From Trachythela sp. YZ-2020 (taxonomy: Eukaryota > Cnidaria > Anthozoa > Malacalcyonacea > Clavulariidae): 64,000 nucleotides of DNA. Positions 58,801-64,000 of this stretch are shown here, in pieces. The stretch's first letter is position 1, and every line of letters starts with the position of its first letter. The DNA is taken from positions 1,917,501-1,981,500 of the forward strand of contig JADLSH010000355.1 in assembly GCA_016169945.1 (NCBI GenBank), in the 5' to 3' direction. The position numbers were made by a program, and so were the translations under genes. Below the pieces are notes generated by a model. The model had not been told where the DNA came from and did no database searches. It saw nothing but the letters and a program-made list of their open reading frames with translations.

Positions 58801-61800
58801 GCTGGCAAAGCTTGTATTGGAGAAAGTAACGATGTTTCCACTTGCCTGAACAGAAGATGTAAAATTGGTAAGAATAATGTGTTATTTTAACCATTTAATA
58901 ACACTAAGCAAGACAATAGTGCCATCCAGTCACGATCCACTGATCGGAATGTTCCATTGTCCTCAATTGTTTTGAAATAACATTGCTTAATATGTCACTA
59001 TTCATGTGAAGGATATATTGCTACTTGACAAGTCTAGCCTATAGCTACTGTAATTATGATTATTACAGATGGCCTGTACTCGTTTTTTCGGAACTTTTCA
59101 ATTATTTAATATTATTTTTGTAATGTTTGAGTATCCATAATTACGATTAACTTCGTCTTTGTGTTTTATTATATCCAGAATTAACTATCTTCAGTGTTGA
59201 TTCTGTATGATAGAACTGTAGTCAAGTTGTTGATTATTGTTTGATTTGAGCGTTTAAATCAGTTCTAAAATGTTTCATCTCAAGGTCCAGTAAGGGCCAT
59301 TCTTTATTGATCCAGTGTTTCTACAGGAGGAAACCGGAGTACCTGGAGAAAACATTCAGTATTTGGTAGTGTCAAAATGAAAGCATTCTTCTCACATGCG
59401 ACTGAGGCGAGATTATAATCAGACAACTGCAAATTGCAAGAATCGAACCCTGGTCACAGAGATGAAAGGCATATGCACTATAAAGCATCTCGCAGCTGCT
59501 ACAATAGTTAAGTACAGTGAGCTCCAAGTGCATTGAAAGCCCTTAGTAAGAGATTACCTTAAGTTTGTACTTTCTCTCCAGGAAAATATGACGCCGACTT
59601 CGAAGATGGCTGGAATATATGGTTCAGTGCAAGTAATCAAGAGTTAATACCTTGGACACAACTCAGTGGTCCAACTAAGACCATGAATACTGGACCTCGA
59701 GGTGACCATACCCTGCAAGGAAAAGGTAAGCTGGCATCACATACTCTGAATCAGGGCATATTTGAAGGATTTCTAAGTGGGGGGTCATTTGTGAAAAAGG
59801 GCCCTTAATCTGCTGAATGCTGAAGAGGGAGTCAGGGTCTGAGTTTTGGAGTTTTTTTGAAAAAATTAATGCCAAGGAATTAAAATTGCCAAATAATATT
59901 ATAAGAAGATTGATTATTTGTCTAATAAATAAATATTTAATTAAAAACTAAAAAAAACAAAAAAACAAAACATATAAGCCATAAAACAATATTTTAATAA
60001 ATACATGACCAAATCATTTACTCTATAAACCACCCAGTATAAAGGCAGGAGTGGTGGGGGGGGGTTGTGTGTGTGGCCTGGGGACCAGGGCCTGGGGGAC
60101 TGGGTTTGTATATATATGCTCTGAATTCACCATATATCGCGATGGTAAACGCTTTGGTGCGAAATCGTCACGCTCTGAGGCGTTAAGTTAAACGTTTTTC
60201 ACAAAAACTATGCGACATGTCGGGAGATATTTCCCACAAACTTTGAATGTCTCTACTTTTACAGGGAATTACGTTTACGTAGAATCGTCTCGCCGCCAGA
60301 AAGGTGATAAAGCAATGCTTGGGAGTCGAATGCTAGACTTCTCAACACCGCAATGTATGAGCTTTTATTACAATATGTATGGAGAATTGACTGGCAAACT
60401 TACATTGCATATGGCTCCAGAGGGTAAAGCTTGGTTCGTATTGTTTTCGAAGACTGGGAACCAAGGTCAAGATTGGCATAATGCTGACGTCACTCTGGAC
60501 TGGAAAGGAAAATTCCAAGTTAGTCTATTTGTCTATTGATTTGTTCGTTCAGTCTCGTTTCTACACTACCAATTTAAACCCCGGTCAAAAAAGGATGAGA
60601 GTTGGCAAGCGAGAGTTTGCATGAGAGTTTGTTCAACTCTCATGCCCCGGTCAAACGAGAACAAGAGTTGCATGAGAGTCGCGACAGAAATAATTTAGCG
60701 CACGAAACGGAGTCGCGATAATAATTCTAATATTTTGGTAAACTGAAAGTGTTTAGATTTCCTTCTTTATTACTTGCTTTTCTTGTTATAGACACAGTCA
60801 TAACGTGTTATTTTGCTAAGCTAATTCTTATAAAAAGTGCAAAACACTAGTCTGACTATAGTTGTTTAAAATTCTTATGCAACTCTCATGACCGGTCAAA
60901 CGAGCAAATCTGCTTTTCCTTACTTTTCTTGCCGTTACAATAACTTAACTCACCTTTGATCTAATCATCTCTACAGCTGATCTTCGAAGTCGAGGTGGGT
61001 GGAACAGGTTATTCAGACACGGCCCTGGATGACATCTTCATCGACAATGGAGCTTGTCCAGGGTACGAGTGCAAGGACGACAACAGCAACTGTCAGCACT
61101 GGGCTAGCACTGACCAATGTGCTCAATATCCTGGGTATATGCACATAAACTGTAGAGTAAGCTGTGGAGTGTGTACGAAATCTGCCGCACCTGTGACTGT
61201 CCCAAAAAGTAAGTAAAGGCTGGACCTTGTTTAATCGTGAGTGTGTGGGGGCGGGGTGGGGGGTGGGGGGAAGGTCAAGGAAAAGGAACTTAACTAGGAG
61301 GCGTTGAACTGTATTTTCAGACCCAATATTTTGATACATCTCATCTAGACAGGCTGAGCTTTCAGTATAAAAGCGAGGTTTGGTTATGAGAATATGAAAA
61401 CACACTTCTGAACTAAGCTAGTTCTTCCCCTTTTTGCTTATATTTTAAACCAAACCTTCACTGAGGGAGGCGAAGTAGTTTAGTGGAGGGGACCTGATGG
61501 TTTAGCTAGTTTTATTGCAGCTAGTTCGTCAACGTTTGAATAGTTCTATCCTAAAACAGATGGTCCGTCAGACAAATGACGCGTCTTGACGAAGATCTGC
61601 CTTAGTAAAATTAACAACTAGATTATTAACACACATCAACAATATTGTGTGACACGTCATTAACAAGGCTGATTTCATCTCCAGAATGTGAAGATGCAAA
61701 CACCAATTGTAATTATTGGTCCAGAACTGGCCAATGTCAAAAGCATCCAGGCTTTATGCACAGCTCTTGCAAAGCAAGTTGTGGCCTTTGTGGAGGTATG

Positions 61801-62823
61801 AAACACGTATTTATTTAAAATTGAACTACATGTATTTCGTTTTGATGAATTTTGTATTATACTGGATGGCCCTATCAGTCTTTTAACTGTTCTTCTTGGA
61901 GGTCTAGTAAGAGTCATGGCTAATTTTTTCAGTATTACTTCAAGAAGAAACTCGAGCGACTTGTGAAAACCTGCGAATTTCGGTAGAGTCGTCATTCCCT
62001 GGTTTCTTCCTGGAGCGACACTGGACCAACAAGGGATGACACTTACTGGACCACTAGGAAGAACAGTTCGAATTGATAGAGCCATCCAGTAGAAATTTAT
62101 ATAATGTATTTTAATAATTAATATCGAGCTATCTTAATATTTAGTAATCACTTCGTTTAGATTGCAAAGACATTCAGAACAAGATTCAATGTGGTGTTTG
62201 GGCGAAACAAGGCTATTGCAGTACATATGTTGATTATATGATGACCAACTGTAAACAGTCATGTACTGGATGTCCAAGTAAGTGCTCTCTCAGCAAACAT
62301 ACATCAACTTAAAATGTACTTGAAATTAGTGCCCTCCGAAAGAAGCACCTCTGGTTATTTAATGTTGATAGCACAGGATGTGGTTGCCCAATTAACCCGA
62401 GCCAGAGAATCATGATGCACGTGTTCGATACCTAAGAGTACCCGGAGAAAAACACTCAAAGCACAGGGGAGAACCAACCAAGCTCAACCTACTCAACTTA
62501 CAATGGGTTTATCAAGCGCAGGGACGTCACCCAACCTAAGTAAATCCCTGTCTTCGACCTGCTGTATAGCCGGCTTAACTAAGTGGAAGGGGCACCGCGC
62601 TAACCGCTTCTGGCATTTCCTGCTAAATGCGGAAAGTAACGCATGGACCGTTGCTTTTGAAGTTCCACTGACAATAAAATATTTACATGTTATTTGAAAT
62701 ATATTTCCAGGCCCATGCCTAGATGACAATACTGAATGTCCGCGATGGGCAACGATTGGTGAATGTAAGAAAACTCCTGATTGGATGGCAGCCAATTGTA
62801 AAAAGAGTTGTAAAAAATGTTGA
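52827..62823 (+). CDS. Astacin metalloprotease with TSP1 x2, MAM and ShKT x4, copy 2 (766 aa)
   Basis: Sixteen exons: 52827-52923, 54276-54332, 54620-54754, 55306-55467, 55777-55900, 57030-57142, 57240-57311, 57630-57857, 58161-58322, 58688-58867, 59582-59725, 60265-60518, 60977-61208, 61685-61795, 62161-62277, 62711-62823. All phases join in frame. Architecture as in copy 1: signal peptide, FEGD prodomain, RRKR, HEMTHCMGFFHE, SLMHY, two TSP1, MAM, four ShKT. Differences include W217S just before the zinc helix, F/W and I/R changes after the Met-turn (STAWGRDG), a 12-residue loss in the Lys/Thr-rich linker after ShKT1, and scattered changes in ShKT3 and ShKT4. No stop or frameshift, so it is predicted functional. 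A LINE tail upstream and a much larger intron 5 microsatellite could change its expression. Confidence 0.92.
53535..53710. repeat. Dispersed repeat with GAGAGGTCGT / GAGCTCT ends, copy 2
   Basis: Second copy of 12055-12236, in intron 1 of astacin copy 2. Copy 1 has a short uninterrupted sequence here (ACCTACAAGAGAGCTCTTGA, 38108). Confidence 0.6.
54815..55180 (-). repeat. SINE, astacin copy 2 intron 3
   Basis: Counterpart of 41341-41680. Two tail units (CTAGAGGTCCAGTAA; CTAGAGATCCGTGCAG) and a head with CGGGAATCACATATCCCGG. Confidence 0.65.
55500..55740 (-). repeat. SINE tail units, astacin copy 2 intron 4
   Basis: Two tandem tail units where copy 1 has three. The tRNA-like head present in copy 1 is deleted here. 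Confidence 0.65.
55955..56780. repeat. Expanded GTTGTTGTCGTA microsatellite, astacin copy 2 intron 5
   Basis: About 800 bp of GTTGTTGTCGTAGTT-type units, most regular from 56376 to 56770, with variable numbers of GTT per unit. Three frames translate as long Val, Cys/Arg/Ser and Gln/Arg/Leu runs, which are artefacts. Copy 1 has under 300 bp of a degenerate form. Confidence 0.9.
57880..58140. repeat. GTGAGTCAGTTG minisatellite, astacin copy 2 intron 8
   Basis: GGTGAGTC(A/T)GTTGGTGAGTC units followed by a longer degenerate GGTCGGTC/GGTCAG array. Larger than in copy 1. Confidence 0.65.
58478..58640 (+). repeat. SINE tail units, astacin copy 2 intron 9
   Basis: Counterpart of 44205-44400. Confidence 0.6.
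59275..59500 (-). repeat. SINE, astacin copy 2 intron 10
   Basis: Counterpart of 44865-45090, including GGAGGAAACCGGAGTACC and the B-box-like GAATCGAACCCTGG. Confidence 0.65.
60578..60910. mobile_element. MITE family F, copy 3, in astacin copy 2 intron 12
   Basis: CCCCGGTCAAAA and GCCCCGGTCAAACGAGAACA at the left and CATGACCGGTCAAACGAGC at the right enclose an unrelated AT-rich core. Absent from copy 1, which has a family A MITE in this intron instead. Confidence 0.65.
61858..62095. repeat. SINE tail units, astacin copy 2 intron 14
   Basis: Counterpart of 47755-47990, same inverted pair of tail units. Confidence 0.65.
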
Positions 62824-62922
62824 ACTGATGAATTAGTTGTCACTCTTTAATAGTTTTCGTTTTAGATTAGATGCACAATGAAATGTCGATTTTTCACTTT
62901 GTACCTTTTTGTCACGTTTGTA

Positions 62923-63168
62923 CTGGTTCACACGAGTGAGATAAGCATAAGCAGAAATACAAAAGAAAACTTTCCCTCTAGGACTTAAAAAGACAAAGCG
63001 GGAAGAATTGTCTTTTGAAATGTCTTCTGTTCCGGCTTAGTTTATGCTTAGAGGCTTGTGCTCATGCTTGTACTTATGTCGACGTTTATGTTGCACACTT
63101 CACTGCATCCCTTTGCTTTACCTTTTGTCTTTCCTTATGCTTGTGCTTATCTCACTCGTGTGAGCCAG
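62923..63168. mobile_element. MITE shared by both astacin 3' flanks, copy 2
   Basis: Counterpart of 49345-49590 with the same ends (CTGGTTCACACGAGTGAGAT; CTCACTCGTGTGAGCCAG). Confidence 0.8.
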
Positions 63169-63575
63169 ACTTTAGAATACCGTTAGAATATTGCATAACT
63201 ACTAGTTTATAGAACGATTACTTTACAGTACGTACGTTAGTTTATTCTTTACATTTTTGTCGTTAAACTAAGTTTTGATTTATCACATCTACAGTTATTG
63301 CACGCCTATTTCTAAAATTCACTTGTTCGAATACAGTGTAGCGAATTGATTTGAGGTTGATGTGGCACCATTTATACCCACTAATATTTATTGTTACATT
63401 AGTTAATTTCAGTGAATGTTAAAGGCGGAATGGCCACTGAGCTCTTTCTTATATCACTAATAATGTATTCTACCCTAACCCAAACCATAACTCTAATCCT
63501 AACCCCTAACCCATACCAACTCACATGGCAATTCCGTCTTTTACGGTCATCTCTAATCAATTTAGCACTGTCTGT

Positions 63576-63834
63576 CATTATACCTAATGTTTAATTATTG
63601 CGCAATTCGTTTCTACAAGTTACTTCATAAATATTTGGCAATCATTAAAGCTTTCTGTTTGGTTATTTAAACCTGCTATTATAGATCTTATTTTAATTAA
63701 TCTATTCCTGGTAGTCAATATATACTTCCCTGATGAGATTATAAAATTCCATTTCTTTTAAACCACGGGATTTGTTGGTTACTGGGCGTACTTAGGTACT
63801 GTACAGTACCTGCAAGAAAGATCAGAATACATTG
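63576..63834. other. Flank right of unit 2, nothing recognised
   Basis: AT-rich single-copy-looking sequence. No gene, RNA or repeat seen. Confidence 0.4.
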
Positions 63835-64000
63835 TTACATAGACATGTACCATATAATACCATAGGACATATACCATACTATATCATACCATACCATTTT
63901 ATCACACCTTCTCAAACTCATTAATAATTCATGAGCAAAACACAAAGGAAATCACCACCGTATCGTTGTCTTGATACCATACCATACCATACCATACCAT
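63835..64000. repeat. ATACC pentanucleotide repeat
   Basis: Runs of ACCATACCAT, interrupted in the middle, reach the end of the window; the array probably continues beyond it. Confidence 0.75.

Larger units (their letters stand above)
52040..63575. repeat. Tandem segmental duplication, unit 2
   Basis: Homologous to 36700-49980 in the same orientation. Exon lengths are identical in 15 of 16 exons. Confidence 0.85.

Noticed and set aside
1..64000. CRISPR array, operon or bacterial mobile element
   Set aside because: The window is eukaryotic: genes have spliceosomal introns. The tandem repeats lack regular spacer structure.

Overview
This is a eukaryotic, AT-rich, intron-rich and repeat-laden window. 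The gene content suggests an early-branching marine animal, most likely a cnidarian: astacin proteases carrying TSP1, MAM and ShKT domains, a separate ShKT membrane protein, IL-17-like cytokine genes, and Penelope-like, BEL/Pao and CR1/L2-like retroelements with many foldback MITEs. The species cannot be named from the sequence alone.

Left part (1-32 kb). Three closely related IL-17-like genes lie on the minus strand, about 8 kb apart (10.34-11.22, 18.54-19.17 and 26.65-27.21 kb). Each has one tiny first exon holding the start of the signal peptide, followed by one large exon with the rest. Two unrelated kinds of first exon and promoter are used. The middle gene appears to have both, the second about 1.1 kb further upstream. 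A 5.2-kb insertion with 18-bp direct flanking repeats, containing a decayed Penelope-like reverse transcriptase (12.66-17.83 kb), separates genes 1 and 2. The rest is LINE fragments, MITEs (one hAT-like with an exact 8-bp target duplication), foldback elements, minisatellites and anonymous AT-rich DNA.

Middle (32.6-34.9 kb). A plus-strand three-exon gene encodes a predicted type II membrane protein. It has a basic N-terminus, one membrane segment, a long Ser/Glu-rich stalk with degenerate repeats and two ShKT domains ending at the stop codon.

Right part (36.7-63.6 kb). A tandem duplication holds two 16-exon secreted astacin metalloproteases of 778 and 766 residues: signal peptide, prodomain with FEGD switch and RRKR furin-like site, astacin catalytic domain, TSP1 x2, MAM, ShKT x4. 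Every splice phase joins in frame in both copies, and both keep the zinc site and Met-turn. The copies act as empty-site controls for each other and show which repeats arrived before and after the duplication. A BEL/Pao remnant with two nested MITEs lies between them. A LINE tail sits in the promoter region of the second copy, and a GTTGTTGTC-type microsatellite has expanded in its intron 5.

Coding calls rest on hand-joined exons with consensus GT/AG borders and matching phases. No transcript, alignment or database search was available.
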